From the NCBI GenBank assembly GCA_964030475.1, contig CAXIPT010000002.1:10496373-10560372 (forward strand): a DNA stretch of 64,000 bases. The letters run 5' to 3'. Below are positions 23,689 through 34,021 of the stretch, one piece after another. How positions within the stretch are numbered: the first letter of the stretch is position 1; every line of letters begins with the position of its first letter. This stretch comes from Tethya wilhelma (taxonomy: Eukaryota; Porifera; Demospongiae; Tethyida; Tethyidae). Below the pieces are notes generated by a model that was not told where the DNA came from, made no database searches, and saw only the letters and a program-made list of their open reading frames with translations. A program made the translations under genes and the position numbers.

Positions 23689-23820
23689 AGTTCTCCAAAG
23701 GTAAATGTCTATTCTCCAGTGTCACTGTATGTGATAAAACTATAATATTATGCTCAAAAAAACCTCTGTATTTATACCATTGCTTGCAACAGGCAAGAGC
23801 AAGAGTTCGCCGAAACTCTT

Positions 23821-23832
23821 TGCGCATGCGCA
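23821..23832. promoter_or_regulatory. NRF-1-type palindrome upstream of mitochondrial P450
   Basis: A perfect TGCGCATGCGCA sits 133 bp before the P450 start codon, close to gacgcgcgatatcgcgtgt. In animals NRF-1 sites often mark promoters of mitochondrial genes. Function here is inference. Confidence 0.5.
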
Positions 23833-23984
23833 AAGGTACTAGACGCGCGATATCGCGTGTAAAGATCGTCAAAAAGATAAGAATCATCGGCTAAATTTTT
23901 TTTTTATGCTGTGTCAATTTGCAAAGCAGCAAAGAAAGAAACTGGAATGTTTCAATAACAGCAACAATAATACCACAAGTGAGT

Positions 23985-25352
23985 TTATGTTGTATTTTTA
24001 GCACTGTTGGTTGGGCCACCAGCAGGCCCACTATCATCACTGTCCGTGAGAACCAAGTCATCGTCAATGTCTGAATCACTGTCAGGACTTGCCCTGATCA
24101 GTCGAATGGGCCCCTCGTAGACAACTATGATACCAACCCTCAGCAGCTCACTCCGCTGTGAGGTAGCCAGGGGGAAGATGGGCTCATCCTGACACGTCAA
24201 CACTGAAAACGTGACTTGGATACACTTCGTCCCAATGGCATCCAGCAGTCGCACGTAGCAACCACCCGGTGCTATTATATCGGCTATTTGTTCCCTCATG
24301 GCAATCATATCATTGACGGTAAACGGGCAATCGGGAGTGTCCGGTTTCTTTCCCCTGTACCACGTCTCTTCAATCACCCTCACAATGAGGAGCAGGTCAG
24401 AGGAGGAGGAGGAACCAAGCATTGTGGCGGGGATCTCGTAGACATTACGACGACAGAACTTATGGAAACTTTTCATGTAAGTGTCTAATCGATCTGTGGG
24501 TAGCTGGTTGCGTCGGACGATTATCTCCAAGATCTTATTGTTGATGAAGGAGATGTAACCATGGCAGATGAGGAAGGTCTGGACGCTGGCCCATGAGGCT
24601 ATCTTCTCCAAGTCTTTCTCGTGTCTGACAACGAGCTGTTTAGGATAATCTTCACGGCCATAAGCAAAAATTGACTTCATTACTTGATGTGTGGTTATTT
24701 GACTTGCTTTTAAAGTTTTGAAAATGCTATCAGTGAAGTATTGAAACTCTGTTATGATGGCATTAGTATCACGTATGAGTTGATGGATGAGTAGCTGTTT
24801 ATCGCTCTCCCTCAACCAACTCATGTTTAGGAACGGAAAAGGTTTAGTTCGTACGATGTGGCACCTAGACCTATCGCTGTGATAGGCCTGGAGAGAACAT
24901 TGCCCACAGGGACACTGAAATCCATTGGCATCACCCTCAGACTCTGCTACAGTAGGTGGTGTTGAAGGAGATTCGATAGTAGGATCAATGCCTCTCTTTA
25001 GCTCATAGGCACATTTGGGTAGGTTCAACTTTTCAAGCACAGCTATGAAGGTGACGTAATGAACACCACTCTCTTTTATCTTGCTCAATATCACCTGCAG
25101 CAAATCAGTGGCGCGATGGTAGTCATTTACGTTTTCGTTCGAGGCTTCAGCCATGCTATCCTCTGTTATCAAATGTTCAGAAAACGATAGAGCAGCAACT
25201 TCACCCACAATTGACTTCACAGCATTCGCCAAAAGAGCAAAGTTTCTCATGAAAGTATCATATTCTGGAGTACCCACATCTTCTGGAACTCTTTTATTCT
25301 GTCCAGCCAAACCCTTGTGGCTAGAATCTTCAGGCAAAGTTGCTTCTGCCAT
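23985..25352 (-). CDS. Intronless 455-residue protein, possible death-fold N-terminus, unrecognised
   Basis: One uninterrupted frame in a region where all neighbours are split into many exons. I do not recognise the family. Residues about 30-125 look helical and CARD-like in spacing (NFALLANAVKSIVG, ATDLLQVILSKIKE, GVHYVTFIAVLEKL). This is a pattern judgement, not a match. A cysteine/histidine cluster follows (CPCGQCSLQAYHSDRSRCH). The middle is rich in long helices (SDKQLLIHQLIRDTNAIITE). The tail is strongly acidic (DSDSDIDDDLVLTDSDDS). There is no signal peptide or membrane segment. It could be an intracellular adaptor, or an intronless gene from retroposition. It is head-to-head with the 25747 gene. 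Confidence 0.7.
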   Translation of the reverse strand: MAEATLPEDSSHKGLAGQNKRVPEDVGTPEYDTFMRNFALLANAVKSIVGEVAALSFSEHLITEDSMAEASNENVNDYHRATDLLQVILSKIKESGVHYVTFIAVLEKLNLPKCAYELKRGIDPTIESPSTPPTVAESEGDANGFQCPCGQCSLQAYHSDRSRCHIVRTKPFPFLNMSWLRESDKQLLIHQLIRDTNAIITEFQYFTDSIFKTLKASQITTHQVMKSIFAYGREDYPKQLVVRHEKDLEKIASWASVQTFLICHGYISFINNKILEIIVRRNQLPTDRLDTYMKSFHKFCRRNVYEIPATMLGSSSSSDLLLIVRVIEETWYRGKKPDTPDCPFTVNDMIAMREQIADIIAPGGCYVRLLDAIGTKCIQVTFSVLTCQDEPIFPLATSQRSELLRVGIIVVYEGPIRLIRASPDSDSDIDDDLVLTDSDDSGPAGGPTNSAKNTT

Positions 25353-25746
25353 GAATTTCCTCCTTCTTGTTCTTCTTTCCTACTTCTCCTCGTGTCTCAA
25401 TTGCTCAATTGGGCGGGGCAATCAGTCGCATGACCTCATACGCGGAAATATAAACATACGCGTGAGTCAAGAACTGGTTCAAAAGCTAGCTGAGAGAGAA
25501 AGCTGGTATTTTGTGACCTGCTTTACAATCTGAAGAAACAACTTGTGAGTAAATTAATAGCTGCATAACCAAGAACTGTGTGCATACTATATAAATTATG
25601 TAGTTAGTGGCATAGCTGTATAAATTGCTATGTAGTGTTTATTTATTTATTTTTTGTTGTTTATTTGTTGTTGTTTTGTGGTTTGCTTTGCTATCTGTGT
25701 GGCTGGCTGCCATCAAGACTGGTTATCAAAGTCTGTCATCATCATC
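25353..25746. promoter_or_regulatory. Divergent region between intronless gene and LITAF/BRI3-like gene
   Basis: About 390 bp between start codons. Near the minus-strand start it holds gggcggggc (GC box) at about 25411 and a short palindromic caattgctcaattg. The right part is T-rich (tttatttattttttgttg). Confidence 0.45.
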
Positions 25747-25971
25747 ATGGCTGAAGACAAAACTCCATCTGCTCCTCCGGCCTACACTGAAGTAGCCACT
25801 GGCACAACATATCAAGGAGTAAGTTGAATTTTACCAGCATAATAGGATTAGCATCAGCGTTCTAAGTCTATGATCCGTGGATTGGCAATCACCAATGCAT
25901 TTCTGACATTTTATTTTGTCTAGTGATTTCGTATAATTATGAACAAATGCATCACTATGGTACATGCACAT

Positions 25972-26003
<32 letters not shown>

Positions 26004-26503
26004 GCTACCCACAACCAGCTCCTTATTCTGGTCAGGCCCCACCCCCTCAACACGGCTATACACCAGTGGTGAGTTGAGCCAGTGGTTGCATGTATTATGG
26101 AGCATGTATGGTGGTATATGAATTGCATCATAGTTAATGTTCAGGTGATTGTCACATGTGCACTCATTAATGACCTCATTGTTCCAGAATACTGCACTAC
26201 ATACTGTTTAGTTCCTGTCTTGTGACAATAATGTCCATAGTACATGTTTGAGATTTTTTAAGTTTTCAATAAGCTAGCTGTCCACAGTGTGCGTTGAAAT
26301 GTCGATCCATTTCCATTGTAACAACATTGAAACTATGCATGCATATGTGGGTACTCTTTTATGTGGGCACAAACTTGTATTTGTGTATAACATTTCAGCA
26401 TTCATCTTACATTGTGCTTTCCTTTGAGTCAATGTGACTATTATTATCATTATCATTATCATTATTACAGGGTCAAACCCCTCAGATTGTTGCTGCCCAA
26501 CCC
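25747..26503 (+). CDS. N-terminal exons of a PPxY-containing LITAF/BRI3-like protein (partial)
   Basis: Three exons (about 25747-25819, 26002-26069, 26471-26503) encode MAEDKTPSAPPAYTEVATG, then a Pro/Tyr/Gln-rich stretch (GYPQPAPYSGQAPPPQHGY) and GQTPQIVAAQP. The PPAY motif and Pro-rich lead resemble the start of LITAF or BRI3 family proteins, which bind WW-domain ubiquitin ligases and sit on late endosomes. The model stops at the N at 26504. Beyond it the reading frame does not continue and the sequence is SOAT. The C-terminal membrane-associated domain is therefore missing, not lost. SCAMP-like N-termini are an alternative reading. A (CA)n tract ends in the acceptor of the second exon. Confidence 0.55.
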
Positions 26504-26504
26504 N
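26504..26504. other. Single N joining two unrelated genes
   Basis: Left of it is the Pro-rich N-terminus in frame; right of it is sterol acyltransferase sequence in another frame. This looks like a scaffold join or collapsed gap. Confidence 0.8.
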
Positions 26505-26818
26505 ATTTGGTCCTGCTGACCAGCAGTTGAGGGCTCTGGTAGTCTGGATACCTCTCCAGGCAGCAGCACTGGCTGTCTACCCGATGTTTAAGGTACGACT
26601 GATTCCCGGTTAATTTGGCAGGATTTTTGTTATCAATTGCTGTTTGTGCAGCTCTGGGAAAGCCTTCATCCACGGCTGACTACATGTGTTGATGTTCTGT
26701 TCATCTTGATGCTTGTTCTCTACAACATTGCTGCCAATGTTCTGGTTGTGTGGGCCATTGTCAACTTCAATCTCCCCCCAGTTCCCGCGTTGGTCCTCTC
26801 AGTAGAGCAGGTACTGCA

Positions 26819-26853
<35 letters not shown>

Positions 26854-27226
26854 TGTGCACATTATCTCCACCAGTTGAGGTTTTCAATGAAGAGCTATTC
26901 CTTCTCTCGTGAGAATGCCTACAAGGTGCTTTATCCTTGGCACAAGGACGATGAGACAGGACCAGCGGTGTGGTACCAGGGACAGATGGAACCTAAGGTC
27001 GGATCTTTCTCCCACTACCTCTATTTCCTATTTGCCCCCACGATGCTCTACCAGGACAACTACCCCATGTACGTTGTAACTCGGTCTGTTGTAAATCATC
27101 AATGTTCATTTTGTTTCCGTTGTCTCTCGCAGGATACCCAGGGTGAGTAATTATGTAAGTTCAGAGTACTAGCACACATCACTAAGGTATGGGACTGGAT
27201 AATTGTGTATCTTTAGTGATCATTGT

Positions 27227-27260
<34 letters not shown>

Positions 27261-27694
27261 GCTGTGTGTCCGTCACGTTCATAACAATTGTTGCTAAGGA
27301 GATATTTGGAGGAAGTTTCCCGGAAACGTGAGCCGTGCAATTGTTTGCTAGTTTTATTAAATTATTCTCCTTTGTTGATTTCTTTTAGAGGGAAGTTATT
27401 GGCAACAACGTTTCTCTCCTGTATGTTGTGGGGTCTCCTCCTTCTCTTTATGGCTGGTTATTTCTTCCTCCACTCATGGAACAATCTCTTTGGAGAGCTC
27501 CTCAGATTTGCCGACAGGGAATTCTACTCGGTATAATACAAACTCCCTTTTCTCTTGGTTAATAATTATTACGCTGTTCCCTTGCTCAATCTCAGGATTG
27601 GTGGACCTGCACTTCTTTCTCTCAGTTTTATCGCAAGTGGAATCTCTTGATTCATGATTGGATCAAAGCCTACATCTACCAGGACCTCAAGGAT
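26505..27694 (+). CDS. SOAT: Sterol O-acyltransferase A, middle exons (partial)
   Basis: Six exons in one frame with good gt-ag sites encode the core of an MBOAT-family acyl-CoA:cholesterol acyltransferase of the ER membrane. Landmarks are [19 protein letters not shown], the loop [32 protein letters not shown] (the family FYxDWW motif) and NLLIHDWIKAYIYQDLKD. Human SOAT1 has the same order. The N-terminal region is cut by the N at 26504. The C-terminal exons, with the invariant histidine, are not downstream on this strand. They lie at 30596-31015 on the other strand, beyond a 212 bp inverted copy of the last exon here. Gene broken by rearrangement or misassembly. Confidence 0.85.
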
Positions 27695-27775
27695 GTACGT
27701 TGCGAGCTAGCACCACACTTGGGAAGATATTTTTGTCATTTTGAGCTAGGCCTAGCATTAATGTGATGATTGTGT
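27564..27775 (+). repeat. 212 bp inverted duplication, plus-strand arm
   Basis: Reading both arms in full, this is an exact reverse complement of 31031-31242. It covers the SOAT exon beginning DWWTCTSFSQFYRKW plus parts of both flanking introns. The other arm ends one base before the N at 31243. Confidence 0.9.
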
Positions 27776-28333
27776 ATGAAAGAAGACCATGAGCCAGAGA
27801 AACTAAAAAAATTATTTTTGCCTGGCCTTATTGGTAGGTAAAACTTGAACAGTTACACTGCTGATGCTTGTTTCACTCTGATATGCGGCTGAACTACAGA
27901 GACTGGTCTCTCATCGCTGCTTCAGCTACTGAATAGCTAGTACGTCAGTCTGGCATGCAGTGATACTAAAGTGTAAGAAAACTGGGCCAGCACTCAGCAT
28001 TCCACATCTAGATAACGCACACTATGCACGGGGCGTGATCAATGGGTGCGGTTTCGAAGCTAAGCGCTCAAACATCCATGGTACTGAGCTGCATGAGTGA
28101 GGCACTCAGTGAAGTCTGGCACGGTCATAGAAGTACTAGTGTGTCTCTGGTTTGGTCTGAGGATGTTGTGTGGTCAATACTGAAGCTCAGAGGTGAGGCA
28201 GAACGCACTGCTAGTGTCCCTTAATAGTTGCTAGCTAAAGTAACCCATGCTGGTATTATATTCTTTATACTCTATTGCTGTGTCTAAAATTAATGTTTAT
28301 TGATAGTAGAGAACTTATTTTATTTTACAGAGA
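27776..28333. other. Upstream region of PGAP3
   Basis: No exon recognised. Open frames here (for example 28042-28224) have no recognisable content. The gag before the PGAP3 ATG follows a ttttacag acceptor-like string, so the 5' untranslated region may be spliced. Confidence 0.5.
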
Positions 28334-29527
28334 ATGTTCCGTTTTATATGCTGGTTTGCCGTGAGTTTGCTGGGAATTACTGTGAGCTATGCTAGTCCAG
28401 GCGACCGCAGTGTTGAGTTCAAGAGATGTCTTGTGCAGTGTCATTCCCTGAACTGCTCATCGCCCTCTGATGGAGAAACCCTCTCCTTCTCACTTCGACT
28501 GTTGGCTTGGGACTGCCCCTCCAATTGCCAATATAATTGTATGAGAACCATCACTGACCGAGATGTTCAACTTGGAAGACCAATCAGACAATTCTACGGA
28601 AAGGTATTAACTTAAAAACGAATGACCTTTGATCTTTCATTTAGCTGTAATTGTTGCAGTGGCCATTTGTTCGTGTTCTGGGGGTCCAAGAACCAGCTTC
28701 TGCCATCTTCTCTCTCTGCAATGGAGTGGCTGTAGCCCTGGGCTACTTCAGATTTCGTCGGCTTGCCTCCAAAGCCTATCCTTACCATGGTGTACTTCGA
28801 TTTCAGTTTTGGGTGAGTGGATCACTTTCGGCAGCTCTTTGAGATGATCATGGATGATTGTCATTTGAAGGTGAACGTTCACACATGGCTGTGGTCCACC
28901 ATCTTTCACAGCCGAGATGTGCCATGGACTGAGAAGATGGACTATTTCAGTGCTGCTTCTCTCATTCTTGTGGGCCTACAGGTTCAGTTTGTGAGGTAGG
29001 ACAGGAGCCGGTCTTGACAGTGTCTCCCTAAATTATTGTCGATTTATTGCAGAATAACAGGCTCAGCTGCTGTGAGATGGTTAGTACATTATGAAGACTA
29101 TGATATCATAGTGACGTCACCCTCTGTAGGCATGTGCTCTATGGTGTATTGTGTGCTGTTCTGTTTGCGTGTCATGTTGGCTATTTGAGTCTCTACAAGT
29201 TTGACTATGGGTACAACATGGCCGCTAGTGTTGGAGCAGGTAATGTTCTACCTTGTGAGTAATTCCCTCTCATTAATGCTCCTTTCTCTCCAGGAGCACT
29301 CTACACAGCTGTATGGCTGGCTTGGGCCTACAAGGTACCATGACAGTAATCACATCATTAATTTTTGTTTATTGCTAGACATTTTCTATCTTAGAACAGA
29401 AAGCAGCGTCGCTATGTGTGGAAGTGTGCGGCAGTCGTTGTGTCCACGTCACTGCTGTTATCACTGGAGGTATGTATGTACGCATCACTGGCTAGTGGTA
29501 TGAATATCAAACATTGTTGGTTTCTCT

Positions 29528-29559
<32 letters not shown>

Positions 29560-29778
29560 CCCTGTCAGCTGCTGGATTTCCCTCCCTTATGGTGGGTGTT
29601 TGATGCCCATTCTCTCTGGCACTGTGCCACCATTCCACTCCCCCTGCTCTGGTACAGGTATGTAGGAGAGTCACGTAATAGATCAGTAATATTATCACTT
29701 GTTATTATAATTTAATAACACAGCTTCTTGACAGATGATGCTCACTTTGAAGTACAAAAAATAAGAAAAACTGTCTAA
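28334..29778 (+). CDS. PGAP3: GPI-remodelling factor PGAP3 (Per1-like)
   Basis: It begins MFRFICWFAVSLLGITVSYA, a signal peptide. A lumenal cysteine-rich stretch follows (KRCLVQCHSLNCSS, WDCPSNCQYNCM), then QFYGKWPFVRVLGVQEPASA, typical of Per1/PGAP3 proteins. The multi-pass CREST-type part has NVHTWLWSTIFHSRD with conserved His, GVLCAVLFACHVGYLS, WWVFDAHSLWHCATIPL and the tail SFLTDDAHF. It removes the unsaturated sn-2 acyl chain during GPI-anchor remodelling in the Golgi. About eight exons; one acceptor (29563) follows a (CT)n tract. The stop lies 33 bp from the stop of the convergent CAP gene. Length is near the human protein. Confidence 0.93.
29527..29562. repeat. (CT)n tract at PGAP3 splice acceptor
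   Basis: A cccc(tc)n run ends in cctgtcag before the exon LLDFPPLWW. Confidence 0.85.
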
Positions 29779-29811
29779 CACTCATTAAATATACTGATAA
29801 AAAAAAAGATA

Positions 29812-30258
29812 TTATTTTGCTTGCTTCACATTCTGTTCAAAGTACCCAGCATTGGTAATGTTGCCAGCGGGTGTGTAGTTAGCCACCACAAATGTCTGGT
29901 TCCCCTTCACAGCCCTCCCTGCACCCATGTGTGTTGTGGACGCCCACACCAGTTGGGTGAAGTGACCAGTGTTGCTGCTGAAACCAGGACGAGAGAAGTT
30001 GTAGTTTTTTATCTCAGAGTACCACATGTCGGCCACCTCCTGTCCACTCAAGGTGGCCCCACTCTTGTAGGCCAGGTTCTGACCTATACCCTCATTGCCA
30101 CCGTGTTGGAGGCTACCAGTCTTAGCCAGATGATTGGCCCAACTCTGAGCCTTACTTGCTGCTTCTCGTGACCACTTCAATTTACTGCTTCCATGTTTCC
30201 CTCTGTACCTGTTGTGAGCAGCTAGTAGCTCCTCGCCGAACGAATCTACAGAGGCCAT
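29812..30258 (-). CDS. GLIPR2: GAPR-1/GLIPR2-like CAP-superfamily protein
   Basis: A single coding exon of about 149 residues, the usual length for GAPR-1. The CAP signature is clear: LAAHNRYRGKHG, then MWYSEIKNYNFSRPGFSSN and GHFTQLVWASTTHMGAG, ending FVVANYTPAGN and FEQNV. The CAP histidines (LQHGG and GHF) and the Glu in YSEI are present. The second Glu position reads GQNLAY (Gln), seen in other CAP proteins as well. There is no signal peptide, so it should be cytosolic or Golgi-surface. The start is MASVDS rather than a Gly-2 start, so N-myristoylation as in human GAPR-1 is not expected. A donor-like caacag|gtatag at 30335 suggests a 5' untranslated exon. Upstream lies a GC-rich tgcatgcgcgcgcgca. 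Confidence 0.9.
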   Translation of the reverse strand: MASVDSFGEELLAAHNRYRGKHGSSKLKWSREAASKAQSWANHLAKTGSLQHGGNEGIGQNLAYKSGATLSGQEVADMWYSEIKNYNFSRPGFSSNTGHFTQLVWASTTHMGAGRAVKGNQTFVVANYTPAGNITNAGYFEQNVKQAK

Positions 30259-30595
30259 TAGCACTCATGTCAATAATGGATACATGCATAAATATGTCAG
30301 TCGACTATTATAATAGCTATAATAGCCATACTATACCTGTTGATGTGGAATTACAGCACCCCATTGTCGTCTTTGTCCGCTAGAGATCCCCTCGGCCTAC
30401 ATAACTAGCGGTCTGTGCATGCGCGCGCGCAGTATAATTATGACACGCCCATATTTGCACGTAGTGAATATTTGGCACACAAAAATACAACAATAAAATT
30501 AGAGCAATAACATCTATGGATATAGTTACAAGAAGAATGTGATTATAGTTCAGCACGATATATACTATATATGTGTATGCATAGTGATTGAGTCT

Positions 30596-31015
30596 TTAAT
30601 ACAAATTATAAAGCCTTGAATAACACTTGTAGAATCTTGGTACGAAAGTATTGACAATGTTTTCCTCCATTGGGCATATCTTCCTGGCATAGAATTCCAT
30701 GGCATAGCAGAAGATCATGATGGAGACGCCCATGTGGACGGACCAGTGCAGGAAGTAGTTCCACATGATACTCTTGGGGGAGGGACGCAGGACGAACAGG
30801 ATCACTGGAAATGAACACCATTATGTCACTTGAGATGAGGTGTTTGATGTCACACATATGCTGTACACGTACATACCTCCAAACACTCCAAACTGGGTGA
30901 GCAGGACAGGCACAACAAACCTCATTGGAGCCCAGAGCACATACTCATGGTATATGGCTGATATAATGATGGTCGGGAAGAAGGCTATCTTGTTGTACAC
31001 CTTATGGTTGAACAG
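30596..31015 (-). CDS. SOAT: Sterol O-acyltransferase A, C-terminal exons (partial)
   Basis: Two exons. The first starts LFNHKVYNKIAFFPTIII and contains SAIYHEYVLWAP, where the His of YHEY is the invariant MBOAT catalytic histidine. The second has KSIMWNYFLHWSVHMGVS and the tail FYARKICPMEENI, ending RLYNLY. Upstream on this strand (31109-31211) is an exact copy of the DWW exon. The exon before that would lie across the N at 31243. These exons complete the SOAT-A gene started at 26505-27694 on the opposite strand. Confidence 0.85.
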
Positions 31016-31030
31016 CTGCAGAGAATAGAC

Positions 31031-31242
31031 ACACAATCATCACATTAATGCTAGGCCTAGCTCAAAATGACAAAAATATCTTCCCAAGTGTGGTGCTAGC
31101 TCGCAACGTACATCCTTGAGGTCCTGGTAGATGTAGGCTTTGATCCAATCATGAATCAAGAGATTCCACTTGCGATAAAACTGAGAGAAAGAAGTGCAGG
31201 TCCACCAATCCTGAGATTGAGCAAGGGAACAGCGTAATAATT
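31031..31242 (-). repeat. 212 bp inverted duplication, minus-strand arm
   Basis: Exact reverse complement of 27564-27775, carrying a second copy of the SOAT DWW exon. It ends directly at the N at 31243. Confidence 0.9.
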
Positions 31243-31243
31243 N
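31243..31243. other. Single N at the edge of the inverted duplication
   Basis: The base next to the end of the 212 bp arm is N, which implies a contig end. With the N at 26504 it brackets one contig (26505-31242) whose orientation relative to its neighbours is uncertain. Confidence 0.8.
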
Positions 31244-31283
31244 CAACCTAATACCATAGCACCATGCATGCATGAGTGCATAC

Positions 31284-31450
31284 CTGTCTGTCTCTGACAT
31301 GTAGCCTGAGAGCTGGCCGTTGCCGTTGCCGTTGCTACCATTACTAGGCTCAGTAGCTACAACCTCTTGTTCAGGAGTTGCACTCAAATCGCGATCATCC
31401 TCATTTCTCCGCGATCGGTGCTTAGCTTTGCTGCTCCGCGACCTGGCCAT
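31284..31450 (-). CDS. Orphan first coding exon, possibly the SOAT-A N-terminus
   Basis: It encodes MARSRSSKAKHRSRRNEDD, then an acidic and Asn/Gly-rich stretch ending LSGYMSETD at a good donor (cag|gtatgc). Polar, variable N-termini of this kind precede the membrane part of SOAT proteins. Its position just across the N from a SOAT exon on the same strand suggests it belongs there. The match is by context only. Confidence 0.45.
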
Positions 31451-31573
31451 GAGAATCACCCAAAATGAACATGTAACGTACACGAGGTAACTGCGCATTA
31501 AATGGAATAATGATCTAAAGTACACACACACCAAAATTAATATGATAGAATATAAAGGAATTGAATCTCGTGA

Positions 31574-32993
31574 TTAGTGTGAACTGTTAGTTTGTGTGAT
31601 TTCCAGCAGTGAATTGAGAGTAGCACTCAAACATCCTGGGTTGAAAGAAGGTTCGAAGGTCAAGCTGTACACAGGAAAGAAACCATTGGTTAGGGTATGC
31701 ACTCTGTGGATGTGTGCCTCAATTCCTCCACTCACTGGTTTGGGGCAGTAAAGCCTGGCTGCAAACTCCACCTGATAGTAGAAGAGGATGTTGGCCCCAC
31801 CCACACTGAGGGAGACCAGGACAAACAGATTGGAGAGCCGTTCAATTCCAAACGGTTTCATGAGGTAGAACAGAACTGCAGCGTGGGGAGGAGACAAGCA
31901 CATCATTGCTAGTTCTCACAACTACTGTTATACATACCTCCTAATCCTGCAAACTCTAACATGAGGACTGGATTGAAGAAGCCCAGCACCAATGCCAGCA
32001 GATACTCGTGGACAAATGCTGAAGCTAGGATGGTCATGAACACGGCAGGCACGGTGCTCTTGAACACCTACAGGAGAATGGAGAGGAGTGCTACATTGAT
32101 CGGGGCAACTAGCTCCCTGGTCTTACCGCCTTCATGTCCCGGTAGAGATAGGAGTGAATCCAGTCGTGGACAAGAGTGTTCCACTTTCTATAGTAAGAAG
32201 AAAATGAAGTGCTAGCCCACCAATCCTAAAAGTGAAAGGAATAGACTAATAATAATTGCATACTGCAAGGGATCTGTTGGTGGATTGGGTTACCTGGTAG
32301 AATTCCCTGTCAGCAAATCTGAACAGCTCTGATATGAAGTTGAGGTAGCTGTGAAGGACGCAGGTATGAATGAGAATGAGCATAAAGAAGGCACACAGCA
32401 GACTGGACAGATAGCAGTGGACCAGCTCATCTGGCCTGTAAAGAGACAATGCCATCGTGGCTAGCTACAACTGTACAACACAAACTACATTACCTGAATG
32501 AAGTAGGGAACAAGAAGTCTCTATAGAGAACAGAGATGTACCAGATAGTCGTCAGAAACTACCGTTAAAAGAAACACATTCAAATGAGTTACCATTGACA
32601 ACATTAGAAGTACCTGTGTGAAATAGATGATGACATTCTTCCATTTGATTGGACCTTTGTTTCTGCAGTAAAGAATCCATCATGACTACGATATCAGCAG
32701 CAGTTGGTGAGTGAACCTCACCTGGGGTAGTTGTCTCGGTAGAGAAAGGTTGGACAGAAAATGAAATAAATATATTTGGAAAAAGATCCAACTTTCGGCT
32801 CCATTTGACCTTGGTACCATACAGCTGGACCTATTAATAAAAGTAATGATATAATTATTTCTATTCCCTGGCCATCAGATTGTGAAACCTACCCGTCTCA
32901 TCATCTTTGTGCCACGGGTAGAGCACCTTGTAGGCATTCTCACGAGTGAAGGAATAGCTCTTCATCGCCAGTCTAAGCTGCGTGTGTGTGTGC

Positions 32994-33040
<47 letters not shown>

Positions 33041-33811
33041 TCAATCACAGAGGTAGAATACAGTGACAACACTAGCTAACCAACTACCTGTTCAACAGTG
33101 ATAACTGTTGTGAGGTAATGAGGGAAAGGAACAGCAAAGACCGTCCAACATACACCAATGGTGGAGGCAACCATCACAGCAATGTAGCCCAGGGCAAAGA
33201 CACCATCCACCATCACTCTCAAAGGAACCGGTCGACACACAGCTCTCAGGTGGACCCACAGCTAGGATGAATGACTAGCATTGATGACTCACTTTCCATT
33301 AATGATTCTACGAACGTACCATAAACATTGGATGAACACAAAGAGCGATTGAAATGAGAAGAACCTCCAACAGAAGAAACACAAGGATGGTTTGAGACGA
33401 TCCCAGTCCAACGTACATCAGAGACAGATCAAAGTGCAATCTAACAAGAGAACAGATTCAACGCTAGCAGAACCACACACGACTACTTCAATACCTGCCG
33501 GCTCTGTAGGAATCCCTGATGAGCACGTAGATCATGAAGATGACCACCTGGACCATCAGGGCGTCGTACAGCGACTGGAACTGGTTGCTACTGGACACCA
33601 ACTGACTGTGTACATTCAGACATCAGCTCATACAACACATTTTAGCTAGATAGTAAAATTAATATTAAATAATTTTATAATAAAACTCACTCTGTCAATG
33701 AACTTTGAACCCTGAATACACGGATTCTATACGAGAAGAAAATGGCATTTGAATTGGTCCTTACTCTTCACTAACACTCACATACCCGCCGTTGGTTTTC
33801 TTGGCCGCCAT
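31574..33811 (-). CDS. SOAT: Sterol O-acyltransferase B
   Basis: A complete paralogue of SOAT-A in about thirteen exons, starting MAAKKTNGG at 33811 and ending QTNSSH. Landmarks in order: [90 protein letters not shown] and [14 protein letters not shown] with the invariant His. It is an ER MBOAT enzyme esterifying sterols with acyl-CoA. The shared [21 protein letters not shown] block shows the two SOAT genes came from a fairly recent duplication. The tail after YCPKPVSGG is about 50 residues and unlike SOAT-A. An NRF-1-like tgcgcatgcgt and an ATGGCGGC word sit at the start region. Confidence 0.9.
32985..33040. repeat. (GT)n(GA)n tract at SOAT-B acceptor
   Basis: On the minus strand (CT)n then (CA)n ends gcag before the exon [12 protein letters not shown]. 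Confidence 0.85.
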
Positions 33812-34021
33812 CTCTGGTACTTGTCGCTTTGTTTACACGGCAGCTACTAGTAATCTCACCAGGAATCTGCAGCTCGGGGCTTCTGTGCAATAATTTCGCT
33901 ATCCTCGCGTAAACTTGTAGGCGTGGTGAATAGTATTGCGCATGCGTAGTAGAATAATTATTTCTCAAAAGTGAAATTGTTGTGCCTCATCTATAATAAT
34001 AATAATAATAATACATATGCA

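Noticed and set aside
28042..28224. 60-residue open frame upstream of PGAP3
   Set aside because: No recognisable content, no splice or start context, and it lies in AT-rich flank.
30395..30435. gcatgcgcgcgcgcagt as a Z-DNA or CpG-island signal
   Set aside because: Too short to call. It is simply noted as GC-rich sequence upstream of the CAP gene.
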